This document shows positions 25,585 through 33,529 of a stretch of 64,000 nucleotides of DNA, piece by piece. The notes below the pieces were generated by a model. That model worked only from the letters and a program-made list of their open reading frames with translations, was not told the origin of the DNA and ran no database searches. Positions within the stretch are counted from its first letter, which is position 1, and every line of letters begins with the position of its first letter. A program made the position numbers and the translations under genes. The stretch lies in NCBI RefSeq assembly GCF_016863195.1, contig NZ_BOOK01000005.1:124001-188000 (forward strand), read 5' to 3'. The stretch is from Paraplanobispora takensis (GTDB taxonomy: Bacteria > Actinomycetota > Actinomycetes > Streptosporangiales > Streptosporangiaceae).

Positions 25585-26760
25585 GTGCCGACCCCGCGTG
25601 ACAGGCAGGCACGGGTGGCGACCTGGGGCGCCTTCTTCGTCCAGGGCCTGTGCTTCGCCACCCTGCTCACCCACGTGGCCGATCTGCAGCACAAGTTCGA
25701 GCTGAGCGACGGCGACCTCACCATGGTCCTGCTGCTGGTGCCGGTGATCGCGGGAGTCGGGAGCGCCGCCGCGGGCTTCCTCGCCGCCCGGTACGGCAGC
25801 GCCCCGGTGCTGAGGATCTCCCAGCTGGCCGTGTGCGCCATCGTGGTCCTCCTGGGCTGGAACGGCGACCTCACCGGCCTGTACGTGCTGAGCGCCGCCT
25901 TCGGTCTCGCCGTCGGAGCGGTCGACGCGGCGATGAACATGCAGGCGGTGGCGGTCGAGCGCACCTACGGCATGAGCGTGCTGACCGGCTTCCACGCGGT
26001 GTGGAGCGTCGGCTCGATGCTGGGCGCCGGGATCAACTCCGCCTTCAGCGCGCTCGGGGTGGACCTCAGCTGGTCCTTCACGGTCCCGGTGGTGATCGGC
26101 GCGGTCATCTCGCTGGTCATGCTCCCCCGCCTCTACGGGCGCGAGGAGGAGCGGGCGACCGCGCGGGCCGTGGAGGTCGCGGCGGCCCGGGTGCCGTGGC
26201 GGCCGATCATCCCGCTCTGCCTGGCGATGGCCTTCCTCTACGTCGGCGACGCGGCGGTCTCCAACTACAGCACCGTCTACATGGAGAGCGCGCTGGGGGC
26301 GACCGGCTGGCTGGTGCCCTTCGCCTACCTCGCCTACCAGGCGGCGATGCTCCTGGCGCGGATCCCCGGGGACCTCGCCGTGCGCCGGTACGGCCCGGCC
26401 CCGATGGTCCGGCTGGGCTCGGTGGTCGCCACGCTGGGCCTGCTCGGCATCGTCGTCGCCCCCGGCGCCGTGCCGGCCGTGCTCTCCTTCGGCCTCGTCG
26501 GCATCGGCCTGTCGATCATCGCCCCGCAGTCGTTCTCCGCGGCGGGCCGCCTGGGAGCAGGGGCCGAGACCGCCATCGCCCGGGTCAACCTGTTCAACTA
26601 CGTCGGCTTCGTCGTCGGCGCCGCCGTGGTCGGGACGGTCAACGACCTGGTGAACGTGCGGGTGGCGTTCATCCCGGCCGCGGTCCTGGTGGCGCTGATC
26701 GTGTTCCTGGCGAAGGGCTTCCAGCCCCGGACCGCCGAGGCCGCGGCGCGTCAGGGATAG
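25585..26760 (+). CDS. MFS transporter, 12 helices
   Basis: The product of about 390 residues has roughly twelve hydrophobic helices in two halves, a G-x-x-A-A-R-Y-G loop after helix 2 (MFS motif A position) and a charged central loop (REEERATARAVEVAAARVP). It looks like the FucP/YbjJ-like branch of MFS proteins, and the substrate is unknown. The convergent inositol operon suggests a possible sugar or polyol substrate, but nothing in the sequence proves it. The GTG at 25585 is preferred for GGAGG five bases upstream; ATGs at 25567 and 25573 are alternatives closer to the promoter at 25516-25544. Confidence 0.85.
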   Translation: MPTPRDRQARVATWGAFFVQGLCFATLLTHVADLQHKFELSDGDLTMVLLLVPVIAGVGSAAAGFLAARYGSAPVLRISQLAVCAIVVLLGWNGDLTGLYVLSAAFGLAVGAVDAAMNMQAVAVERTYGMSVLTGFHAVWSVGSMLGAGINSAFSALGVDLSWSFTVPVVIGAVISLVMLPRLYGREEERATARAVEVAAARVPWRPIIPLCLAMAFLYVGDAAVSNYSTVYMESALGATGWLVPFAYLAYQAAMLLARIPGDLAVRRYGPAPMVRLGSVVATLGLLGIVVAPGAVPAVLSFGLVGIGLSIIAPQSFSAAGRLGAGAETAIARVNLFNYVGFVVGAAVVGTVNDLVNVRVAFIPAAVLVALIVFLAKGFQPRTAEAAARQG

Positions 26761-26793
26761 CGCTCGCCGGGACGTCCGCCGCTCCCGGGCGTG

Positions 26794-28635
26794 TCACAGA
26801 TAGGGCAGCTGGTCCCGCTTGGCCCTCTCGTAGGCCTCGCGGGCCCGCCGTACCTCCTCCTCGCCGGACACCTCCGCGACCGGCACGTCCCACCAGGCCG
26901 TGGTGGCCGCGGCGGGGCCGGGAACGGTCTCCACGTACACGACCGTGGTGCGGGAGGACCCGCGGGCCTCGGTCAGCGCCGCGCGCAGCGACTTGGGGTC
27001 GTCGGCGCGCAGCACCTCGGCGCCCAGGCTGGCCGCGTTGGCGGCCAGGTCGACCGGGACGAACGGGCCGTCCAGCTGCCCGGAGGCGCCGCGGGCGCGG
27101 TAGGCGGTGCCGAGCCTGCGCGCCCCGACGGACTCCGACAGCCCGCCGATCGAGGCGAAGCCGCGGTTGTCCACCAGGACGATCACGAGCTTGACGCCCT
27201 CCTGCACGGCGGTGGCGATCTCCTGGGCCATCATCAGGTAGGACCCGTCGCCGACCAGCACGAACACCTCGCGCTCCGGGGCGGCGAGCTTCACCCCCAG
27301 CCCTCCGGCGATCTCGTAGCCCATGCAGGAGTAGCCGTACTCCACGTGGTAGGCGCCGGGCTCGCGCGTCATCCACAGCTTGTGCAGGTCCCCGGGCATC
27401 GACCCGGCCGCGTTGACCACCACGCCGTCCTGGGCGACCTCGTTGACCAGGCCGAGCACGACCGGCTGGGTCAGCTCCTCCCCGGTGGTGACCAGGGAGA
27501 CCTGCTCGTGCCAGCCGTGGGCCAGCTCGGCGGCCCGGCCGGTCCACCCCGCCTCGGCCCGCCAGTCCCCCAGCGCCCCGAACGCCTCCAGCGCCGCGCG
27601 GGCGTCGGCGACGAGCGTCTCCCCGGCGTTCTTGGCCGCGTCGAAGGCGGCGACGTTGACGTTGAGGAACCGGGCCTGACCGAACAGGGTCCGGGAGGCG
27701 GTGGTGAAGTCGCTGTAGCGGGTCCCGACGCCGATCACCAGGTCCGCCTCCCGCGCCAGCGCGTTGGCCGCGGCGGTGCCGGTGTGGCCGACCGCGCCGA
27801 CCCAGCGGGGATGGTCGTACGGCACGGCGCCCTTGCCCGCCTGCGTCTCGGCCACCGGCACGCCGTGCCGCTCGGCGAAGGCGGCCAGCGCGCCGGCGGC
27901 CCCGCTGTAGATCACCCCTCCCCCGGCGACGACCAGCGGCCTGCGGGAGGCGCGGATCAGCTCCAGCGCCCGCTCCAGCGCGGCGGGCTCGGGCACCGGC
28001 CGGGCCACGTGCCAGACCCGCCGGGCGAACAGCTCCTCGGGCCAGTCGCGGGCCTCGGCCTGCACGTCCTGCGGCAGCGCCAGCGTGACCGCGCCGGTCT
28101 CGGCCGGGTCGGTCAGCACCCGCATCGCGGCCAGCAGCGCCGAGGGCAGCTGCTCGGGCCGGTTGATCCGGTCGAAGAAGCGGGAGACCGGCCGCAGGGC
28201 GTCGTTGACCGTCACGTCGTAGGAGCGCGGGTCCTCGAGCTCCTGCAGGACCGGGTTGGCGACGCGGGTGGCGAAGACGTCGCCGGGCAGCAGCAGGACG
28301 GGGATCCGGTTGATCGTGGCCAGCGCCGCCCCGGTGACGAGGTTGGTGGCGCCGGGGCCGATGGAGGTGGTGCAGGCGAAGGCCGAGAGCCGGTAGCGGG
28401 CGCGGGCGTAGCCGACGGCGGTGTGCACCATGGCCTGCTCGTTGCGGGCCGGATAGTACGGCAGCGCGTCACCGGTGCCCGCGCCCCGCTCGGCCAGGGC
28501 CTGGCCGAGGCCGGCCACGTTCCCGTGGCCGAAGATGCCCAGGACGCCCGCGACCAGCCGCTGTTCGGCGCCGTCGCGCTCCGACCACTGGCCGGCGAGG
28601 AAGCGCACCAGCGCCTGTGCCACCGTGAGCCTCAT
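26794..28635 (-). CDS. iolD: 3D-(3,5/4)-trihydroxycyclohexane-1,2-dione hydrolase
   Basis: IolD opens the ring of the inositol intermediate THcHDO to 5-deoxyglucuronate, using thiamine diphosphate. The 613-residue protein has the three-domain ThDP fold: the catalytic Glu in ARNEQAM, a central domain, and the cofactor-binding GDGSYLMM...NRG motif. The DALPYY and GFASIGGLSESVG segments are characteristic of IolD. The ATG at 28635 follows GAGGAGG by four bases. It is the last gene of the iol operon and convergent with the MFS gene. Confidence 0.95.
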   Translation of the reverse strand: MRLTVAQALVRFLAGQWSERDGAEQRLVAGVLGIFGHGNVAGLGQALAERGAGTGDALPYYPARNEQAMVHTAVGYARARYRLSAFACTTSIGPGATNLVTGAALATINRIPVLLLPGDVFATRVANPVLQELEDPRSYDVTVNDALRPVSRFFDRINRPEQLPSALLAAMRVLTDPAETGAVTLALPQDVQAEARDWPEELFARRVWHVARPVPEPAALERALELIRASRRPLVVAGGGVIYSGAAGALAAFAERHGVPVAETQAGKGAVPYDHPRWVGAVGHTGTAAANALAREADLVIGVGTRYSDFTTASRTLFGQARFLNVNVAAFDAAKNAGETLVADARAALEAFGALGDWRAEAGWTGRAAELAHGWHEQVSLVTTGEELTQPVVLGLVNEVAQDGVVVNAAGSMPGDLHKLWMTREPGAYHVEYGYSCMGYEIAGGLGVKLAAPEREVFVLVGDGSYLMMAQEIATAVQEGVKLVIVLVDNRGFASIGGLSESVGARRLGTAYRARGASGQLDGPFVPVDLAANAASLGAEVLRADDPKSLRAALTEARGSSRTTVVYVETVPGPAAATTAWWDVPVAEVSGEEEVRRAREAYERAKRDQLPYL

Positions 28636-28687
28636 CGTGCCTCCTCGGGGAGAGCCGGGGCTCCGGGCCGCGCGGCCCGGAGCGGGG

Positions 28688-29539
28688 TCAGCGCCGCGTG
28701 GCCGCGTCCGTCACGGGGCCCGCCGCGGGGCCCGTCATGGGGACCCGGGGGTCGAGCGGCTGGTCCGCCCAGGAGGAGCGGACCCACGCGTGCCGGGGGT
28801 CGTCGCAGAAGGCCATCGACCGCTCGTCGGCGGGCCCGGCCAGCACGTTCAGGTAGTACAGGTCGTAGCCGGGGGCCGCCATCGACGGGCCGTGGTAGCC
28901 GTGCGGGACGAGCACCACGTCACCGCACGAGACCTCGGCGAGCACGTCGTGCGTGCCGTACACCCGCTGGTAGCCGGGGCCGCCCTCGAAGTAGTAGATC
29001 TCCTCCAGCACGGCCTCGTGCTCGGAGGCCGTGTCGTGCTTGTGCGGCGGGTAGGACGACCAGTTGCCGCCGGGGGTGAGCACCTCGACCGCCACGAGCT
29101 TGTCGCACTCGAAGGCGTCGGGGGAGCAGAAGTTGTTGACCTGGCGGCTGGCCTGCCCGGTGCCGCGCACCTCCACCGGCACCTCGCCGGCCGGGCCGTA
29201 CCGCACGGGCAGGCGCCGGGACGCGCGGGCCGAGGGCAGGGCGAAGCGGCCCTCGCCGGTGATCCGGACGGTCGCCTCGACCGGCAGGTAGGCGAAGTCG
29301 GAGACCGCGTGGAAGACCGAGGTGCGGCCGTCGAGCGCGAGCCGTACCCCGTCGCACTCGACCACGCACGACCCCGACATCGGCAGGACCAGCATCTCCT
29401 CGCCGCCGGTGGCGAACTCGACGCTCTCGCCCGACAGGTTGAGCAGGCGCAGCCCGCAGTAGGTCCATCCGGCCGACTCGGGGGTCAGCCACAGCGCCCA
29501 GGGAGCCAGCGCGGTGCTGCCGGCCGGGATGAACGTCAT
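28688..29539 (-). CDS. iolB: 5-deoxy-glucuronate isomerase
   Basis: IolB converts 5-deoxyglucuronate, made by IolD, to 2-deoxy-5-keto-D-gluconate. The 283-residue cupin protein has two beta-barrel halves, with metal-site motifs PPHKHD and E-x-x-L-E-E-I-Y-Y-F in the second half and VLVPHGYHG later. The ATG at 29539 has GGAGG four bases upstream. It overlaps the stop of a tiny 24-codon ORF as ATGA. It is followed by iolD after about 50 bases. Confidence 0.94.
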   Translation of the reverse strand: MTFIPAGSTALAPWALWLTPESAGWTYCGLRLLNLSGESVEFATGGEEMLVLPMSGSCVVECDGVRLALDGRTSVFHAVSDFAYLPVEATVRITGEGRFALPSARASRRLPVRYGPAGEVPVEVRGTGQASRQVNNFCSPDAFECDKLVAVEVLTPGGNWSSYPPHKHDTASEHEAVLEEIYYFEGGPGYQRVYGTHDVLAEVSCGDVVLVPHGYHGPSMAAPGYDLYYLNVLAGPADERSMAFCDDPRHAWVRSSWADQPLDPRVPMTGPAAGPVTDAATRR

Positions 29540-29610
29540 GCCCCCTCCCCGCGCCGTGACCGGCCGGGACGCGGCGGCAGCGCGCCGCGCCTGTGTGATC
29601 GCCTGCTCAT
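29536..29610 (-). CDS. 24-codon Arg-rich bridging ORF between the aldolase gene and iolB
   Basis: The ATG at 29610 overlaps the aldolase stop as ATGA, and this frame's own TGA overlaps the iolB ATG as ATGA. The predicted peptide has about nine arginines in 24 residues and no hydrophobic segment. It most likely exists to carry ribosomes across the 67-base gap and couple iolB translation, if it is not chance. It is too short for standard gene callers. Confidence 0.35.
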   Translation of the reverse strand: MSRRSHRRGALPPRPGRSRRGEGA

Positions 29611-30536
29611 GTCGCCTCCAGCATCGCCGCCGCGGTGTCCACCGCCGCTGCCACGTCGTCATCGGAGGGGTACAGCAACGCCCGGCCCACCACAAGCCCC
29701 CGGACGCCGGGAAGCCGCAACGCCTTGCGCCAGGCGGCGTACGCCAGGTCGGGCGCGTCGCCCGGGTCGCCGCCCAGCAGCAGCGTGGGCAGGGTGGTGG
29801 CGCGCATCACCCGCTCCATGCCGTCCACGACCGGGATCTTCAGCCACGTGTGCGCCGAGGTCGCGCCGAGGCCCTGGCAGACGTGCACCGACCGGATGAC
29901 GCCCTCGGCCGACAGGTCGTGGGTGACCGCCCCGTCCACCCGGCGCGACCAGAACGGCTCGACCATCGCGACCAGCCCGCGGGCGGCCAGCTCGGTGACC
30001 GCCCGCCCGCAGGACTCCAGCGTGGCGGCGGTGGCGGGCTCGTCGACGCCGATCCGGCAGAGCATCTTGCCGCCGTCCAGGCCCATCCGCGCGATGGTGG
30101 CGGCGTCGTAGGCGGTGAAGCGGTCGTCGAACTCGAAGACGGTGCCCTGCACGCCGCCCCGGTTCATCGACCCGATGACGACCTTGCCGTCCAGCGCGCC
30201 GAGCAGCAGCAGGTCCTCGACCACGTCGGGGGTGGCCAGCAGCCCGTCCACGCCCGGCCTGGCCAGCGCCACGCACAATCGCCGGAGCAGATCGATCCGG
30301 CTGCCCATGGCCAGCGGCCGGTTGCCGACGCCGAGCGCGCCCCTGGCGGGGTGGTCGGCCGCGATGATCAGCACCTGGTCGCGCTCCTCCAGCAGGCTCC
30401 GCCTGCGCCGGGCGGCGGCCGCCTCGGCGATCCGCCAGGGATGACGCGCCCTGGTCTCCAGCAGCCTGCGGTGGTCGGCCTCCCGCAGCCCCGCGATCTC
30501 CTCGGCTCCAGATCTCTCGGCCCCCGATCCGCTCAC
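29607..30536 (-). CDS. Cgl0158-like (beta/alpha)8 aldolase of inositol catabolism
   Basis: This 309-residue TIM-barrel protein looks like a class I aldolase (DeoC/LacD type): IIAADHPARG near the first strand, LCRIGVDE, and a late LKIPVV strand carrying the probable Schiff-base Lys. A GLVVGRALLYP phosphate-site strand follows. In actinobacterial iol clusters a protein of this type probably does the IolJ step, cleaving 2-deoxy-5-keto-gluconate-6-phosphate to dihydroxyacetone phosphate and malonate semialdehyde. That assignment is from context. The GTG at 30536 overlaps the iolC stop as GTGA. Confidence 0.8.
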   Translation of the reverse strand: MSGSGAERSGAEEIAGLREADHRRLLETRARHPWRIAEAAAARRRRSLLEERDQVLIIAADHPARGALGVGNRPLAMGSRIDLLRRLCVALARPGVDGLLATPDVVEDLLLLGALDGKVVIGSMNRGGVQGTVFEFDDRFTAYDAATIARMGLDGGKMLCRIGVDEPATAATLESCGRAVTELAARGLVAMVEPFWSRRVDGAVTHDLSAEGVIRSVHVCQGLGATSAHTWLKIPVVDGMERVMRATTLPTLLLGGDPGDAPDLAYAAWRKALRLPGVRGLVVGRALLYPSDDDVAAAVDTAAAMLEAT

Positions 30537-31549
30537 CGCCCGCCCCCTCGCCTCGCATCCGGCCGGCCCCCGCCCGGCGCGGCCGGTGTCCCGGCCGCAC
30601 CGAGCACGTCCAGCACCTCCTCCACCGCAGGCATGGCCGGCGCGCAGGCCAGCCGGCCCGCCACGATCGCCCCGGCCGCGTTGGCGAACCGGAGCGTGCG
30701 CTCCAGCGGCCACCCTTCGAGCAGGCCGTGGCAGAGCGCCCCGCCGAAGGCGTCGCCAGCGCCGAGCCCGTTGACGACCTCGACCGGGACCGGCGGCACC
30801 TCCACCGTCTCGCCCGCGGTCATGCCCAGCACCCCGCCGCCGCCCTGTTTGACGACCGCCAGTTCCACGCCCGCCTCCAGCAGCGCCCTGGCCGCCTCAT
30901 GCGGCTTGCGCGTGCCGGTGGCGACCTCGACCTCGTCGAGGTTGCCGACCGCGACGGTGACGTGCCCGAGCACCCCGCGCACCTGGTCGCGGGCCTCCCC
31001 CGGATCCGTCCAGAACATCGGCCGGTAGTCGAGGTCCAGCACCGTGTGCCGGCCCCGCGCCCGGGCCCGCCAGGCGGCCAGGTGCGCGCTGCGGGACGGC
31101 TCCGCCGACAATCCGGTCACCGTCGCCCAGAACAGCTGCGCCGCGGCCACGGCGGGCAGGTCGAGCTCCTCCGGGAGGATCTCCAGGTCGGGGGCCTTGG
31201 GGTAGCGGTAGAAGTAGAGAGGGAAGTCCTCCGGCGGCCGGATCTCGCAGAACGTCACCGGGGTGGGCAGGCCGGGCACCGCGGTGACGTAGCGGTCGTC
31301 GACGCCGTACTCCCGCAGCGCGTCGTGGACGAACAGGCCGAACGGGTCGGCCCCGGTCCGGGTGATCACGGCGCTGGAGCGGCCCAGCCGGGCGGCGGCC
31401 ACGGCCACGTTGGTCGGACTGCCGCCCAGGTACTTGCCGAAGGTCTCCACCTCCCGCAGCGACACCCCCACCTGCAGCGGGTAGACGTCGACCCCGACCC
31501 GTCCCATGGTCAGGACCTCGGGCGCCGGCGCGGAGCCCTCCGCCCTCAC
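30533..31549 (-). CDS. iolC: 5-dehydro-2-deoxygluconokinase (PfkB family)
   Basis: IolC phosphorylates 2-deoxy-5-keto-D-gluconate at C6. The 338-residue protein is a PfkB/ribokinase-type kinase with the GGSPTNVAVAAARLG N-terminal signature (about 42-56) and the catalytic GLGAGDAFGG motif near residue 270, whose Asp is the base. An unusual IRPPEDFPLYFYR segment is typical of IolC. The GTG at 31549 has GGAAGGG upstream and overlaps the iolE-like stop as GTGA. Confidence 0.93.
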   Translation of the reverse strand: MRAEGSAPAPEVLTMGRVGVDVYPLQVGVSLREVETFGKYLGGSPTNVAVAAARLGRSSAVITRTGADPFGLFVHDALREYGVDDRYVTAVPGLPTPVTFCEIRPPEDFPLYFYRYPKAPDLEILPEELDLPAVAAAQLFWATVTGLSAEPSRSAHLAAWRARARGRHTVLDLDYRPMFWTDPGEARDQVRGVLGHVTVAVGNLDEVEVATGTRKPHEAARALLEAGVELAVVKQGGGGVLGMTAGETVEVPPVPVEVVNGLGAGDAFGGALCHGLLEGWPLERTLRFANAAGAIVAGRLACAPAMPAVEEVLDVLGAAGTPAAPGGGRPDARRGGGR

Positions 31550-32442
31550 GAGAGCCCTTCCAGGTAGGCCAGGCTCTCCCGGACGTTCCACCTGGGATCC
31601 TCGTCCGAGGCGGCCCCGGGTCCGAGGATGACGTCCTGTTCCAGGACGTACCAGCCGGCGTAGCCGGCCGCGGTCAGGCGGGCGACGATGCCCGCCACGT
31701 CCACGTCGCCGAGCCCGAGCGGGCGGTACAGGCCCGCCCGCACCGCCCGGGTGTAGGTCAGCCCGCCCTCCCGCACCCGCCCGGCCGTCTCGGCGTCCAC
31801 GTCCTTGAGGTGGACGTGGGCGACGCGCCCGGCGGCGCGGCGGACCAGCTCGCCGGGGTCGGTGCCGCCGATGAGCAGGTGGCCGGTGTCCAGGCAGAGC
31901 GGCACCGTGCTGCCGTCGAGCACCCGGTCCACCTCCTGCGGGGTCTCGACCATGGTCCCGACGTGCGGGTGCAGGGTGACGGCGCGGCCGAACTCCCTGG
32001 CGTCGCGCAGGATCAGGCGCAGGTTGTTGAGCAGGGTCTTCCAGCCGCCGGCGTCCAGGACGGGCTTGGCGTCGTAGCCCTCCCCGCCGGTCGCGGCGGC
32101 CAGCACGACGACCTCGACGTCGCCGTCCTGGAAGGCGCGCATGGTGGCGCGGACCTCGGGGAGCGGGTCGTAGCGGGGGTCGTGCAGGACGACGGGGACG
32201 AACCCGCCGACCGCGCGCAGGCCGTACCGCCCGAGCAGGGCGCGGCACCGCGACGGCGAGGGGGGCAGGAAGCCGGGGGGGCCCAGCTCGGTGGCCGTCA
32301 GGCCCACGTCCCGCATCTCGGCGAGCACCAGGGAGCGGTCCAGCTGCCGCCCCCATCCGGGGACCTCGCACACGCCCCAGGAGATCGGGGCGCCGGCCGT
32401 CCTGATCGCGCCCTTGCCCGCCGGCCGCTCCGGCCCGCTCAT
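31546..32442 (-). CDS. iolE: IolE-like inosose dehydratase / sugar phosphate isomerase-epimerase
   Basis: This 298-residue TIM-barrel protein of the AP-endonuclease-2/xylose-isomerase-like superfamily has SWGVCEVPGWG near the start, TELGPPGF, LHPHVGT, CLDTGHL and AHVHLKD. The metal-binding Glu, Asp and His residues fit IolE. IolE dehydrates scyllo-inosose to THcHDO, the substrate of IolD. Related IolH or isomerase activity cannot be excluded. The ATG at 32442 has GGAGG upstream and overlaps the iolG stop as ATGA, so the operon is tightly coupled. Confidence 0.85.
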   Translation of the reverse strand: MSGPERPAGKGAIRTAGAPISWGVCEVPGWGRQLDRSLVLAEMRDVGLTATELGPPGFLPPSPSRCRALLGRYGLRAVGGFVPVVLHDPRYDPLPEVRATMRAFQDGDVEVVVLAAATGGEGYDAKPVLDAGGWKTLLNNLRLILRDAREFGRAVTLHPHVGTMVETPQEVDRVLDGSTVPLCLDTGHLLIGGTDPGELVRRAAGRVAHVHLKDVDAETAGRVREGGLTYTRAVRAGLYRPLGLGDVDVAGIVARLTAAGYAGWYVLEQDVILGPGAASDEDPRWNVRESLAYLEGLS

Positions 32443-33422
32443 CTGACCACCTCCGCCACTCGGACCGCCCGCCGTTGCCGCAGCGACAGGTCGGCCGCCT
32501 CGGCGACGTAGAGGGCGGCCAGCGCGTCCTCGACGGTGCACGGACTGTCGATCTCCCCGCGGGCGGCGGCCAGGAAGGCCCCCAGCTCGGCCACGTAGGC
32601 GGCGGCGAACCTGGTGGCGAAGTCCGGCCACGGCTCCCCGCCGGGTTGCAGGCCCTCGGCGCTGGTCAGCGGGGCGCGCGGATCGAGGCCGACCGCCTGG
32701 GTCCGCAGCGTCCCGGCCAGCTCCATCCGCACGTCGTAGCCGGCCCCGTTGTAGCGGGAGCCCTGCAGCGTGACCAGCGTGCCGTCGTCCATCGTGACGA
32801 GGGCGGCGCTGTTGTCGACGTCCCCGGCCTCGGCGAAGAACGCCTCGCCGCGGTTGGCCCCGGTCGCGTAGACGCCGACGGCCTCCCGGCCGGTGACCCA
32901 GCGCAGGATGTCGAAGTCGTGGATGTGGCAGTCGCGGTAGATCCCGCCGGAGGTGGCGATGTATCCGGCGGCGGGCGGGCGGGGGTCGGCGGTGATCAGG
33001 TGCACCCGGTGCAGCCGCCCGATCTCCCCGGCTCGCAGCGCCCGGCGGGCCTCGGCGTAACCGGCGTCGAAACGGCGCTGGAAGCCGATGTGCACGACCG
33101 TCCCGCTCTGCTTGGCGGCCTCCAGCACCCGGACCGTGTCGTCCACGTCCGAGGCGGCGGGCTTCTCGCAGAACACCGGGATCCCCGCGGCGCAGGCCCG
33201 CAGCAGCAGCCCGGCGTGGGTGGCCGTGGGGGTCGCCACCACCAGGGCCTCGGCCTCGAAGGGATCGCCCACCCCGGCCTTCTCCCCCAGCCCGGCGGCC
33301 ACTTCGGCGGCCCGTTCCCCGTCCTCGTCGGCCACCACCAGCTCGTCGACGCGGGGGTGCGCCGCCAGAGTCATCGCGTGGAACGCCCCTATGCGTCCGA
33401 GACCCAGCAAACCGACGCGCAT
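32439..33422 (-). CDS. iolG: Inositol 2-dehydrogenase (Gfo/Idh/MocA family)
   Basis: IolG oxidises myo-inositol to scyllo-inosose with NAD. The 327-residue protein has the dinucleotide site GLGRIG at residues 7-12, the catalytic EKP triad (residue about 86), and the DCHIHDFD motif of the second domain. The ATG at 33422 follows GGAGG by four bases. It is the first gene of the six-gene minus-strand iol operon, preceded by a good promoter (33456-33484). No iolA, inositol transporter or IolR-type repressor is nearby. Confidence 0.92.
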   Translation of the reverse strand: MRVGLLGLGRIGAFHAMTLAAHPRVDELVVADEDGERAAEVAAGLGEKAGVGDPFEAEALVVATPTATHAGLLLRACAAGIPVFCEKPAASDVDDTVRVLEAAKQSGTVVHIGFQRRFDAGYAEARRALRAGEIGRLHRVHLITADPRPPAAGYIATSGGIYRDCHIHDFDILRWVTGREAVGVYATGANRGEAFFAEAGDVDNSAALVTMDDGTLVTLQGSRYNGAGYDVRMELAGTLRTQAVGLDPRAPLTSAEGLQPGGEPWPDFATRFAAAYVAELGAFLAAARGEIDSPCTVEDALAALYVAEAADLSLRQRRAVRVAEVVR

Positions 33423-33455
33423 AATGCCTCCGGCGGAGAGAGCGGCTGGTTTCCA

Positions 33456-33484
33456 GTTCTAAGCGACGCTCCGGGCATCGTCAA
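33456..33484 (-). promoter_or_regulatory. Promoter of the inositol operon
   Basis: On the minus strand TTGACG (33479-33484) and TAGAAC (33456-33461) are 17 bases apart. A short TGTC/GACA inverted repeat lies just upstream at 33490-33499 and could be an operator half. Confidence 0.65.
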
Positions 33485-33529
33485 GACTTTGTCAGGACAT
33501 GCGGACGATCTATCAACTCGGCGAGGTCG

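Noticed and set aside
26794-33422. Secondary-metabolite cluster
   Set aside because: All six genes have clear inositol-catabolism family motifs; no PKS, NRPS or tailoring genes are present.
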